From Cryptomeria japonica (taxonomy: Eukaryota > Streptophyta > Pinopsida > Cupressales > Cupressaceae), in the NCBI RefSeq assembly GCF_030272615.1, contig NC_081412.1:542206335-542270334 (forward strand): DNA of 64,000 nucleotides, read 5' to 3'. This document shows positions 11,521-22,690 of the stretch, piece after piece; position 1 is the first letter of the stretch, and every line of letters begins with the position of its first letter. A model generated the notes under the pieces. That model had not been told where the DNA came from, ran no database searches, and worked only from the letters and a program-made list of their open reading frames with translations. A program made the translations under genes and the position numbers.

Positions 11521-14084
11521 TGTTAGACACAATGTACCACTAAGAGGGGGGTGAATCAGTGGTTCTCAAATTCTTCTCCCTTAAACTCTTAAGTATATGT
11601 ACCAGTTAACATACTGAGGCTAAGATAACCTATCGGTATGCTAAGGGGGGATTGCTCAATTCAATCACACACAAGAAGACATCACATAACACCAGCATAT
11701 ATGAGGAAAACCCAAGATGGAAAAAACCTCGGTGAGAAATGCTACTAGAGTATACTTCTCCAATCCATCCTTACAATAAATCTTTGATTACAATTTTTAG
11801 GGCACCAACCCAAGGAGCACCAACCCCTAATTTAGGGAACCAACCCAAGGAGCACCAACCCCTAATTTTAGGGCACCAACCCAAGGAGCACCGACCCCTA
11901 ATTTAGGGCACCAAGCCCATGAGCTACAACCCCTGCACTAAGCTACAAATGAGTGATCTACAATGAGTATATTCAAATACAAAAGTAATAGTCTTGTTAC
12001 AAATGGATTTTGTAACTCTTCTGCAAATCTCTCGGCTGGATCTTCTATCCAATTCACTGTCGGTACTCTGCTCACCCTCTCATTGTTGCAACCTCACTCT
12101 CTATTGTGCTCTTTCCAGTCCACCCTATTATCCTTCTCTATCAGTTCTACTATTAGTCGGCTCTGCACTTCACTAGTTCTCTCTTCTCTCTGCTACTTCA
12201 TTGCTCTCCATTGGTACCACACTCTATTGGTTCTATGTCTCCCTTCTCTGCAATCTTCTGCACTTCTTCTCTATCGGTATGGTCACTATCGGTTCTTCAC
12301 TTCTGTTGTTGATTGAACACTTCAACCTCATTCTTCCTCATGCTCAGTCTCTTATTTTTCTTCTTGGTGAGAACCTGACTGATTTCTTCTCACATGCAGC
12401 AACACTCTCTCATTCAACGACAACCTTCATCGATTTTGTCTTGCATATTTATAGACTGGTTTTCCCACCAAAAGCCAATTCAAATTTCAAGTGGTTAGGG
12501 TTTCCTCATTGACCTCGAGGTAAACCAAATCTAATCAAATCTCATCATCTAGATTGATAATATGTAACTCATCAATCAATCTTGCCAATATCGTGTCTTC
12601 CTGATCATTTCTTCTATATTTGGCAATCTGCTTTTAACCTGTCGACGAATATCTTGGTCGATCACCAAGAATGGTCTCATGGTTCCCTTCACTTGCCTCA
12701 ATCTTCTCAAATGGTCTATGCTAGATCTATTTTATCTGTTTGACCTCAAGCTGCAAACCTCTATTGTGCATCCCGTGAATCTCGCAATCAACATAAATAT
12801 TGACCTATCACCTTCTACTCATTGCCTGACACTTTAATAACTCAATCAATTCGGCCTGTGCATGCATTTCACTTCACCTCCACGTGGTTTTTGTGTTTGT
12901 ATCCACCTTTGTTGGATCATCTGTGTCGATATGGATAGGATCACCAAAAAACTCCATTACTGGGTTCATCTACCATCTTAATAACACTTCCAGTTAAACC
13001 CTTAACTGGTCTGTCATCAACCCTGCACTCTTCTTTTCTTTTGGTGGAATACTCAACTGGACAATACTCTCGCTAACCTTCCTTATGCACATCTTCATCA
13101 GATGGGATTCTTCTGCATTTTCATTTTGTTGTATTATCGGTGGACAAACATACTTGTAAAACCCTTAATGACACCATGTCATTAACCTTCATCTATTTCC
13201 ATCTGAGACATCTATATGTTGGTTTCCCTCTCTTATCTGTAGTTGCTCAGTCCTGCCTTCTTCATCATTAAATTGGACATCATCTCAACCGGTTTGTCAA
13301 AGATGAAAAACCCATCACTTCTTCATCTATCCCGACAACTCATCATGCCTACTCAGTCGGTCCAGTGCATATCCCTGATTTCATGCACTTGAGGTATCCT
13401 TTTGTTATTCACCAATAGATCTGGTGTGAGCCTTAAAACACATGCCTTCAACTATTTTGTCTTATCTCACAGAACTATGATACACACTTTGCATAATAGG
13501 AGATAAGATCCACTTAGCGGTTGGAGTGGATCCTTGTCTTCTGCATCCTACAATGCACTCATGTGGCTTCCCTTTTTGTGCAACATATCTTCAAATAGGC
13601 ACATGTGATTCAGTTGGGGTACACTCACTGTCAATCATCTCTTCAAGTGGTGACTGCGTCAATATCTGGTGGGAGTTTTGTTGTTCATCATCCAGACATC
13701 ATACCAGTGACCTATTCATCCTTCTCATCCTATCTTGATGTGATATAGGTAACATTCCACCTCTTCATCACAATCAACAGCTCAACATCTTGCTCATCCT
13801 GCTTGTACACTCGTCATAGGCTTGCCAATTGGCAACTACCCACTATCAACACATCACTTACCAGTTGGCATTCTCTCCTTATCGGTGATAGACTATATCG
13901 ATAACCTGTTCATATCTTCAACACAAGTCAATCACTAACTTGTGTACTGGTGACTCCAAAGGTCATTGTCCTGAATGAAATTCTCTCCCTTACCTTATTG
14001 GTGTTCTGCAACACAAGATGATATCAAAGACATCTCATCATGTATGCATCCATGACAGTGTTGCACATACATCTCTTATACCGT
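11521..14084 (-). repeat. 5' LTR (right copy) of gag-only Copia element, outer end missing
   Basis: It is colinear with 5425-8132 from TGTTAGACACAATG through the minisatellite, TATA box and the AACATCTTGCTCAT region, up to CTTATACCG at about 14084. After that the match stops, where the left copy has roughly 50 more bases ending GCCAACA. A later deletion or rearrangement removed the outer terminus and the flanking duplication. Confidence 0.75.
12446..12453 (-). promoter_or_regulatory. TATA box in 5' LTR of gag-only Copia element
   Basis: TATAAATA on the minus strand, matching 6438-6445 in the partner LTR. It lies about 930 bases from the primer-side end of the LTR. Confidence 0.5.
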
Positions 14085-14579
14085 ATACACCTACTATCAA
14101 TGCCTCATATTTAATAATATTATTGGTATACAAAATTAGCCAAAATGATAGCCAAATTGATTTCCTTGAATAAGGAATGAGTATAAATCATACTAACACC
14201 TACCTTACATTGTGTTCTATCAAAGATCATGTCCCAAGTATCTAGATCTATTTTTATATAAATATATGTTCATTTGGAAAAGTGAGGGTTGGTTTGGGTT
14301 GGAAAATGAAGATGATGGGTCTTATATGAGTTGAATAGATTTTTTTGGTATGATTTAGAGATAAGTTATATAAGTAGAAAAACCCATCATGCATTGCTCC
14401 CTATATGTTTTTTGGATAGGAGATACTTAAGTATATCACTTTTTATGAGTTTTAAAATTTAACATATAATCAAGAAAATTTCAAGCAACATTAGTGTTTC
14501 TAGGTGTTATTTTTCAATCATCATGTAGCATCTTCATACTTTATGAGCATTTATGAAATATGATGTACTTCCCTCTCTA
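14085..14579. other. AT-rich spacer, no supported feature
   Basis: It lies between the truncated Copia LTR and the solo LTR. No open frame with a motif is present. Its last five bases, CTCTA, are the left copy of the solo-LTR target duplication. Confidence 0.4.
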
Positions 14580-15667
14580 TGTTAATATTAACCGGTGACT
14601 GAGAAGGGGGGGTAAATCAACACTATACCATTTTATTAAAGATTTAACCTTAATCAAAACTCTTATTCAAACTTTAACATTTAATAGTATAAGAAGCATT
14701 AATAAGAAACATGCACACACAAAATTAAACACAAATGACAATCAAGATTTATCACATGGAAACCCAAATGGGTGAAAACCACAGTGTGAGTAGAAACTTA
14801 CAAAATCTACACTATTATTAATTACGTCCGGTGAGGAGCCATCCCTGTTGGGAGATCACAAAGACACTGTTAGGTGCCACCCAGTTAAGGTATTTTCTTC
14901 AAGTCCTATTAGAACCTTTACCCTGTTAGAGGCAGCCTTGTTAAAGGACTTAGGATCATCATTTAGGATGTCACCCGGTTAAGGGATTTTATAAAGGGAG
15001 TTAAAGTCCACCTATTTAAGGGATTTTACTATGTTGCAATTATCAAAGAGCAACAAGTAATTGATCTTATGAGGACACTTTTTTGTCGTATAGATCCATT
15101 CTATATCTGCTTCAATCTATGTTCAGTGATGGCTTCACTGATTCATGAGGAACCCTTCTACACTTCGCTTATTCAGTGCCTTTGCTCTAACTTACAACCT
15201 CAATCCACTCACCACTCCATCAACACACAAAATCAAGATGAAAAACATGTATATACTTATCTTCAATCTTGGCACTCACTTTCCCTTAAAACACGAACTC
15301 AAAAAATCATACTATGCACCAATCTGTTTGTTCCTCAAATTTCACTAATTATACCAGTGGGACTAGTCGTTCATGTCACAAATCTCATCAGTTCTCTAAC
15401 AAGCACTCTGAATTCAACTGGAACTTTCTAATTTGAATAGATCTACATTTCACCATTGTGCTCTTCTACTATCGATGAACCTACTTTACTCAACTTAATC
15501 TATCAGTTGCTTCCTGTAAACTAGTCTCTGTTCACCAGTGGAAGTCTTTAGTCCCCTATTCCTTACCAATCCACTATAGCCCTTTGTCGATCGGTTATGA
15601 TGACATCTAAACCGGTATTGCCATCAATGATAACTTCTTAAGTACTCCAAACTTCATGATGTCAACA
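14580..15667 (-). mobile_element. Solo LTR of a Copia element with perfect target duplication
   Basis: The element is bounded by TGTTAAT at 14580 and GTCAACA at 15667, that is TG...CA ends on either strand, and flanked on both sides by CTCTA (14575-14579 and 15668-15672). The start (TGTTAATATTAACCGGTGACTGAGAAG, split by small changes) resembles the LTR start at 21074/26954. Internally it has the CCAGTTAAGG-type repeats also present in the LTRs at 33400 and 46700. No internal region or second LTR exists, so homologous recombination between the two LTRs of a full element most likely removed the rest. Short frames inside it (for example 15069-15431) are not genes. Confidence 0.8.
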
Positions 15668-16989
15668 CTCTAATCATCCATGTATTAAATTGAGAACTAT
15701 TAATTATTGTCAATATTCACAAATATTTTTAGTACTTGATCACATCAATTAGTTTTATTCATAATTTAACATTGGGATCGAGGTACACAAACAACTTCTA
15801 GATTCATCATTCATATTTCTCTTCTTCTAGGGGTTTAAATCTCTTTGTATATTGAGGTTATTTTATATAGTACATAGGTACCTCATATGGATTAGCTTTT
15901 TGGGACCCATTTATGTATTACATGAGTTGCACTTAAGGCGGTACATTGAAAAAAAAATTATTGCACCTTATATTAAATTTACTTATGGCTCATTGGAAAA
16001 ATGGCTCTCAGAACCAAATGCAAAGGGATGGAGAACAGTGGGCAGGAAATATCAAGTTTTTTTAGGTAAAAAGGAAAAGGGCTTCAATCTCTTCCCTTAT
16101 CCGAGAGTTCTTAACCAACAAAATTTATATAACAGAGGGTTTTGGGGCTCCATAATCTATCTGTTGGTGCACTAAAGTAGAAATTCGTAGAAATCCTTAG
16201 GAGGCAGGGGTCCATGTTCCTTCCTAATAATATTCCAATCCTCCCATTATGACATTTTGGGAAGCCAATTAAGCCTCCCCTACCGAAGAAGGCATGGATG
16301 CATGAGCATTAGAAGACTTTTAAATCTAGGAATGAGCTTTTGAATCTCCACAAAGACAAATGGAAAATGGAGAGTAAAAAACTTGGAAATCCCCCAAACC
16401 ACATTATTTTGATTATGGTGACAAGGAATTCTCAATCCTCTTCCTTCTCCCCAACATTTCAAAATAATATCCCGATGTGTTAGAAGAAGGAATCTCGTGG
16501 TTTTTTCAATATAGGAAGTAGAAGAACAATGGAAAGAAAATAGTTTTGAAAGGGATCTTGGGAAGGCAATATTGATAGGAATTATGTAAGAAATAAGAGA
16601 TGGATAAAAAAAAATTCTATAAATTACTAAAAATTAGATAAAAGATGGAAAAACCAAAACCCTTTCTTCACTAGATAAAGGGAAAGCTAAAGTGGTTCAA
16701 GAAGGTTAAGAGTCTAGCTCACATTCTAGAGAAGTGAAGCGCTCTTCAACAAAAATTCAGGCAATTTAGAGAAGATAGGGACAAAGTAAAGGATTCATGG
16801 TTGGAGGACAAAGGAAGTGATTTCCCTCCATCAAAAATTCAGGCAGAAAGAGAAGATAGGGGCAAAGAAAAGGAACCAAGGTAGCAGGACATAGGAAGTG
16901 ATTTTGGGGTGAATGTTACCTTTTTTGAGTCTTTCCTCTCTCCTCATATAGAAATTTTTTATCAAAGAGCGATAATATGTAAGTTTTGG
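15668..16989. other. Spacer with one unrecognised 107-codon open frame
   Basis: A plus-strand open frame at 15852-16175 encodes a basic, partly hydrophobic peptide (starts MRLFYIVHRYLIW) with no motif I recognise. It is probably accidental or the remnant of a LINE 5' region. The remainder up to the LINE ORF1 has stops in all frames. A direct repeat of a GAAGATAGGG(G/A)CAAAG segment occurs near 16767 and 16853. Confidence 0.35.
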
Positions 16990-16999
16990 CAACTATCTA

Positions 17000-19138
17000 T
17001 AGGGGAAAAAACATTTATTTTAGTGGGTTTCAGATAATTGGGTGGGTGCATCTGAGGTATTTCTGATAGATAATGGCAATGGTTTTTTCATTTCATTGCT
17101 TGATTCTAAGGAAATTAGAGATAATAATTTGAAAAGAAAAACTTGGTTTTATAAAAGTTTTGGATTGCATTTGCAAATGTGGCAACCTAACTTTGATCCT
17201 AATTCTGTCAACATAAAATTCATTCCTTTTTGGATACATCTTCAAAGTCTCCCACTCGAGTACAGAGAATTGGATATAATAGAGGTATTGGGGAATATTG
17301 TGGGTATTTTCCTAAAGTTAGATTCGAACTTTTTTGAAAACCCTAACTTGCCAGTAAGAATGTGTTTTCTCATGGACACTACTAAGAAATTCCCCTCCTC
17401 TATAAATATAACCTCAAAAATGGTTGTTGGTATCAGAAGTTTTTTTTTGAAGAACCTTCTTTGGTCTATGAGAATTGTTATTTATCAAACCATTTAACTA
17501 CCTCTTGCCCAGATTTTGGTTGTAAAGTAAACTTGGTAATCCCCTTTTCTAGTTTTGAGGAAATATGTGTATTCTCTTGTAGTTTCTCTTCAAAAAATAG
17601 GCTATTACCAACTGACCTATTTTTGGAGATCCCCTTTACTGGTTTTCAAAATTATACCCATAAATCTACTGATGGAAGTTTAGAAATAATTGGGAGTAAG
17701 GGTTCTTTGAAGGAGATAGAAGTAATTTTTCAAGGATGGATTGAGGAACTCCAAGATAAGATTATAGAGGAAATAGTAGATCAAGTATTACATGAAGACC
17801 AAGAGTTTAGAGTGGATAAAAGAGATGAGGGTCAGATGATGCTTTCTCAATTTGATTTTTTTGAATCTTCAATGAGTCCCTATGGGAACATGCTTCTAGA
17901 GAAAAGGAGAAGCCAAAGTTTTGTCTCTCCATTAATCATAATAAAGATTTATGAGATTGAGTCTCATATTCCTTTTCCATTAACAACTCTAAAGGTTTGG
18001 TGGGGAAAAGTGGTGAGGACGCTGATTTTTTTTATCTATTAAAAAGTCAAGAATAAAACAGGTTATGGAAATAATTCTTAAATATAGTATCCAAGACCAA
18101 GATTGTTGGATATTCCAAATATTCAAATTTCCAACAAGCATGTGGAAAACAAGTTTTTGATCAAGAAGAGTTTCCTCATAATATAGGTTTCAATTTGTTG
18201 AAAAAAATGAAGTGTATTCTGAAACCAGTTGAGCCAAATAGAAATAGGAAGGATGGTATTCTATTACTATTGGAATCTTATAAAACTCAAAGAGAATGCC
18301 CCAATTTTAAGGATTAAAATGGGCTAAGTTAACTCTAAAGATTCATAAACTTCTTCAAAAATCTTTCAAGATATAGTGATAGACTGTCAAATAGGAGAAT
18401 CCAATTTTTTTACACCAGCCAAACCAAAAAGAGGTAGACCCTTGCGTAGTTCTAAGAATTCAAGAGTTAAGATTAAAGGGGATAAAAAATCATTACACTC
18501 AGCGGTTCATAGCTTAAATATGGAAATAAGAAGATCTATGAGACTAATGGGGAAACAAAACTTGAAAGGTTCTCATTCTATACCTACAAAGAAACTATTT
18601 TCTCTATCTTCATTGAATTTTAAGGATAATGAAGAATTGACTTTATCCTTATCTGACTCTCCATCACAGCTTAATGGAGAAATCCCAGAAAATCAAATGC
18701 CTTTTTCGTGTTTTCCTTCATTTCAAAATTCTAAATTAGAGGACTCAATATCTTCCTCTCAATGGAATTGGTTGTAGTATGTGATTTCCTAGGTATATCA
18801 AAACCAGAGAATGGAGAAACAAAGGATTCATGGTTAGAAAAATAAGAATTAATCAAGAAAATATTAAATTTGGAGGATTTAGTAGAGGAAGAGAGTGAAC
18901 TATTTGATTTAAATTCCCAATTCAAGGAAACATCAATAGACCAAAAAGAAAAGGATTTACTTGGTCTTCTAGAGAGCTATTCTAGTCAACTCAAACCAGA
19001 TTGTGGTCAATCGCCAAAGGGTAGGAGAGGAAGAAAATCTTTAGTAGTATTAAGGTCTTTGGATGGAGAAGATAAGAATCAGTTAAAAATAATTGCCCTT
19101 TGGAAAAAAGGGGAGGGGATTTCCCCTATTAAGGATTC
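17000..19138 (+). pseudogene. LINE ORF1 (DUF4283 nucleic-acid-binding protein), decayed
   Basis: The frame at 17042-17497 carries the DUF4283 signature: KTWFYKSFGLHLQMWQPNFD, then FIPFWIHLQSLPLEYRELD and the IIEVLGNIVGIFLKLD segment. A frame change at about 17460-17500 leads into VYENCYLSNHLTTSCPDFGC, a degraded version of the zinc knuckle that usually follows DUF4283. The remainder (17520-18780, 18870-19142) is hydrophilic linker with RGRPLRSS and GRRGRKSL basic patches. ORF1 proteins of plant LINEs bind element RNA. Several stops separate the pieces. ORF2 starts at the 3' border, with its ATG at 19140 overlapping the TGA of this frame. Confidence 0.7.
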
Positions 19139-21073
19139 ATGAAAATAATATTGTGGAATGTTAGGGGCTTGAATGCCCTTACACAATAATGCTTGGTTAG
19201 GAACTGCATCAAAGCTTCAAAACCACGGGTGGTATTGCTTCAGGAAACAAAATTGAATAAAGAACATAAAATTAGGGTATTGGGAAGTAAAATCGGTAGA
19301 AGCTGTGGGTTGTGCTAGAGGATTGGCCCTATTGTGGAATCCATGGAAAATAGCATGCTCTCACTTGTCGTCAATTAATCATTGGATAATAGGATTGCTC
19401 TCTGGTTTTCAAGAAGACAAATATTTCTATTTTTAACATCTATGGACTAGTCCAAAATAATATGAAGTTGGCCTTATGGAAGGATCTAGATAGGATTATT
19501 CAAAATATTCCTCAAAACAATGTGGTGTTAGGAGAGGATTTCAATGTGTTTATTTATCTTTTTGAGAGATATGGAGGTATTGAGGAGACGCAATCTTAAA
19601 TCGACTTTAGAGAATGGGTTGTTAAAAATAATCTTTTGGATATAGCTACAAAAAATGGTGTATATACATGGAATAACAGAAGATAGGGTTTTAGCTATAG
19701 CTGAGAAGTTAGATAGATTTTTCTTTTAAGGGGATCTCTTCTTAGTTCTTTTTACTTTGAAATTCATAACTATGCCAATTTTTGGGTCAGACCACTATCT
19801 GATTCAGTTATAACTCTATGGAGATAAGAAACCCTTAAATTGCCCATTTAAATTTGAAAAAATGTGGATGAGGGATCGAGACTTTTTCCAACTGATCAAC
19901 AAATGGTGGAATGAAGTGAGGTTTGAAGGATCTAACATTTTTTGTTTTAAATAAAATTTGAAAAAGATCAAACAAAATCTCCTTATTTCGAATAGAGAAA
20001 AAAATTTAAATGGCTTTCAAGGCAAGAGTGGAAAATGAAATGGAGCAATTAAACACAAAGGTTTAGAATTCAAGATGGATCAAAAAAGGTTCATCAAGAG
20101 AAGGAACTTCTTCATCTCTATGAAGAAATTTTAGCAAAAGAGGAAACCTTTTGGAGGCAAAAATCTAGGGATGTTTGGCTTTCTTAAGTGACAAAAATTC
20201 TAAGTTTTTCCATTATAGTACTAACAGAGAAGAGAAATCAATTAAATTTTGAGGATTAAAGATGATCAAGGTAATATGGTACAAGACTCAGATGTCATCT
20301 CAAAAAATTCAATGTCTTTCTTTTTAGATATCTTAAACAACTGGGATGGGTTAGATTTGGGTTCCCAGAATGAGCTATTGAGAAATATTCCAAGTATTTT
20401 ATCACCAGATGATAATTCAATGCTCAATAAAAAAAATTCAAACAAGAAGTAGAAAATGCAATTAATCAAAATTTTCTAGATAGATCTCCAGGCCCAAATG
20501 GATTCCTGGCCTGTTGTTTTCAAAAATGTTGGCCCATTTTAGGGAATGAGTTGACCGAAGACTTAGAGGCAGCAAGAAATTTAGGAAGATTCTTGAAAGA
20601 GATCAATAATACATTCCTTACCTTAATTCCTAAGAGAGAGAAGTCACTTAAATTGGAAGATTTTAGGCCCATTTCCCTTTGTAATTCTATTTACAAGATC
20701 TTTTCAAAAGTCTTAGCTAATGGATTGAAGAAAGTACTTCTATCTATAATCTCAAAACAACAAACTGGATTTGTCTCAAGGAGGTCCATATTGGATGGAG
20801 TTATCATCACCCAAGAAGCTATACACTCTATTCAAATCAACAAGCATCCAAGAATGCTCATTAAACTAGATATTAGTAAGGCATATGATAAATTTGACTG
20901 GAGTTTCTTATATAAATATTTAGAAGCTTTTGGATTTTCAAAAATATGGATCAATTTAATTTTCTATTGCATCTCTACTGCAAGTTTTTCAGTCCTAATA
21001 AATGGATATCCTCAAGGTTTCTTTGATACCTCTAGAGGTCTTCGACAGGGAGACCCTATTTCTCCCTTTCTTT
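19139..21073 (+). pseudogene. LINE ORF2, 5' part: endonuclease and N-terminal reverse transcriptase
   Basis: It starts MKIILWNVRGLNAL (catalytic-site Asn of APE-type endonucleases), followed by PRVVLLQETKLN with the conserved Glu. The rest of the endonuclease (to about 19800) is broken by stops. The RT begins near 20460 with SPGPNGFLACCFQKCW, then FRPISLCNSIYKIFSKVLAN, QQTGFVSRRSILDGVI, LIKLDISKAYDKFDW with the first catalytic Asp, and GLRQGDPISPFL. Translation is cut at 21073 by the Copia insertion, just before the DD motif. The open run 20551-21084 (about 175 codons) is the best-preserved part. ORF2 would nick DNA and copy element RNA by target-primed reverse transcription. Confidence 0.8.
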
Positions 21074-22354
21074 TGTTAGGATAACCGATGAACAACTGAG
21101 AGGGGGTGAATCAGTTGTTAATAGATTATAACTTTTAATCCACAATACAACCTTAAACAAATCAAGTATCGGTAAAGCACATACGGATGCCGATAGGAAT
21201 AGATACCAATAAACAATACAACTTAACAATTAACCAGATAATCAATGCAAAGAAACCATACCACATAACACCATGATTTGTATGTGGAAAACCCAAAAAG
21301 GGAAAAACCACGGTGGGAAGCCTACCCATGGTCAGATGATACTTCTACAGAAAGTATGTAATACAATGAGGGGCCTAGACATGTAGGAAGGCACACTTCC
21401 TAGAGTGTACTACTCATTACAAAAGAGTCTCACTAACTACAGAGAGGCTACAACCATCTCATGATAAATGGACAACAATCCAAGAGAGTAAACTACTAAA
21501 AATAGCATCTACCATTCCTGATTATAGTCTCGGTTAAGCTCAGTGTCAAAGGACTAAATCCTCTTTTGAATCCAATCCGATCACCAATGATCAACCAAAT
21601 CCTATGCCTGAATGATATTGCAATATTCGCACATTACATTCCTTGACCATGACCTTTTCATAACCATGATACATTACAAAGAGTTTCTATCTATTATTTA
21701 TACAAACCCTAAGGCCTAAACCAATTAGGTCGACCACCTAAAAGATATTACAATAAGATCATTACATAATTCCTTATTACAATGATATGCCATGTCATCT
21801 TAAGACCAAAACAACAATAAAAAAATCCATAAATCATCTCAAAACATCCCGGTAACGTGTAGAGTACACGTTAGAATGATACTGGTCCATAACCTAGACA
21901 GGTATCAGACCTATTTTGGGTCCATCATGCCAAAGCAATGTCTTCAAGAAATTGAAGCATGATCAAAGAACATCTTCAGCATCCTGAAATCCATGAAGAA
22001 ACTGCACCAACACCAATTATGCATCCTGTCATGATTCCTCAATGAAAGCTCTATCGGTAAAGCCTTAAACCAGTGCTGGTAAGGGTTTACTGGAGTGTAT
22101 GATAACATCCAATTACCAAGCCAATATCAACTAACCAAAAAAATCTCATGGAGCATATAACACATGAAACCAAACATGCTTCACTGGTCCAAACATGTTG
22201 GAAGTGACCAACAGATAGTCTCTTCTGTCAGTAACACTAGATAGTCTATCGGTAACCAAAACCTATCTGTCGGTAATCAACCATAACAGCTAGTGTTGAC
22301 ATCAATGACAAAACATAAATGCAACACATAATCAATTCATCTATAATGCTAACA
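21074..22354 (-). repeat. 3' LTR (left) of Copia element in LINE
   Basis: 1281 bases, from TGTTAGG to GCTAACA, colinear with 26954-28225. It contains the GAGAGGGGGTGAATCAG tract near the left end and a minus-strand TATA box at 21694-21702. Confidence 0.9.
21694..21702 (-). promoter_or_regulatory. TATA box in left LTR
   Basis: The minus strand reads TATAAATAA. The same box is kept at 27582-27590 in the 5' LTR, which would have driven the element's mRNA. Confidence 0.5.
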
Positions 22355-22368
22355 ATCTCCCCCTTTGG
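22355..22368 (-). promoter_or_regulatory. Polypurine tract of Copia element
   Basis: The minus strand reads CCAAAGGGGGAGAT, touching the 3' LTR start TGTTAGC. Confidence 0.75.
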
Positions 22369-22690
22369 CATTGATGTAAACACTAGATGTGAAAAACATC
22401 TAAGTACCAAGAAGTGCCAAACAAGTCTCCCCCTATGGAAGTCAACCAACAATCTCCTGAGTATCAATAGCTCTCCCCATGTGAATGATATCTTTGTAAG
22501 GTTTTGAATGATTTTTCACATTACTATCACTCCCCCTTTGACATCAATGCCATAAATCTAATAAAAATATCAAAGCAATAATTTAAACCTCAAAGGTGAC
22601 TACTCCCCTTGAGTAGTAGCACCACTCATTAGTGCAGGAATGAATAATGTCTTTGATAATGCATGTTGGACTTATGATAAGCTGCATCAA

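Larger units (their letters stand above)
5425..14084 (-). mobile_element. Ty1/Copia LTR retrotransposon with gag but no pol (non-autonomous)
   Basis: Two long direct repeats (5425-8132 and 11521-14084), each starting TGTTAGACACAATGTACCAC, flank 3.4 kb of internal DNA. The element reads on the minus strand: primer-binding site next to the right LTR, gag at 11474-9440, polypurine tract next to the left LTR. No protease, integrase, reverse transcriptase or RNase H motif is visible between gag and the tract, so mobility would have needed enzymes in trans. The Gag resembles that of SIRE-type Copia elements in its N-terminal FxGSNYSIW motif, coiled-coil middle and several zinc knuckles. The right LTR lacks its last roughly 50 bases compared with the left one, so the target duplication (TTTTA on the left) cannot be confirmed. 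Many differences between the LTRs show an old insertion. Confidence 0.8.
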
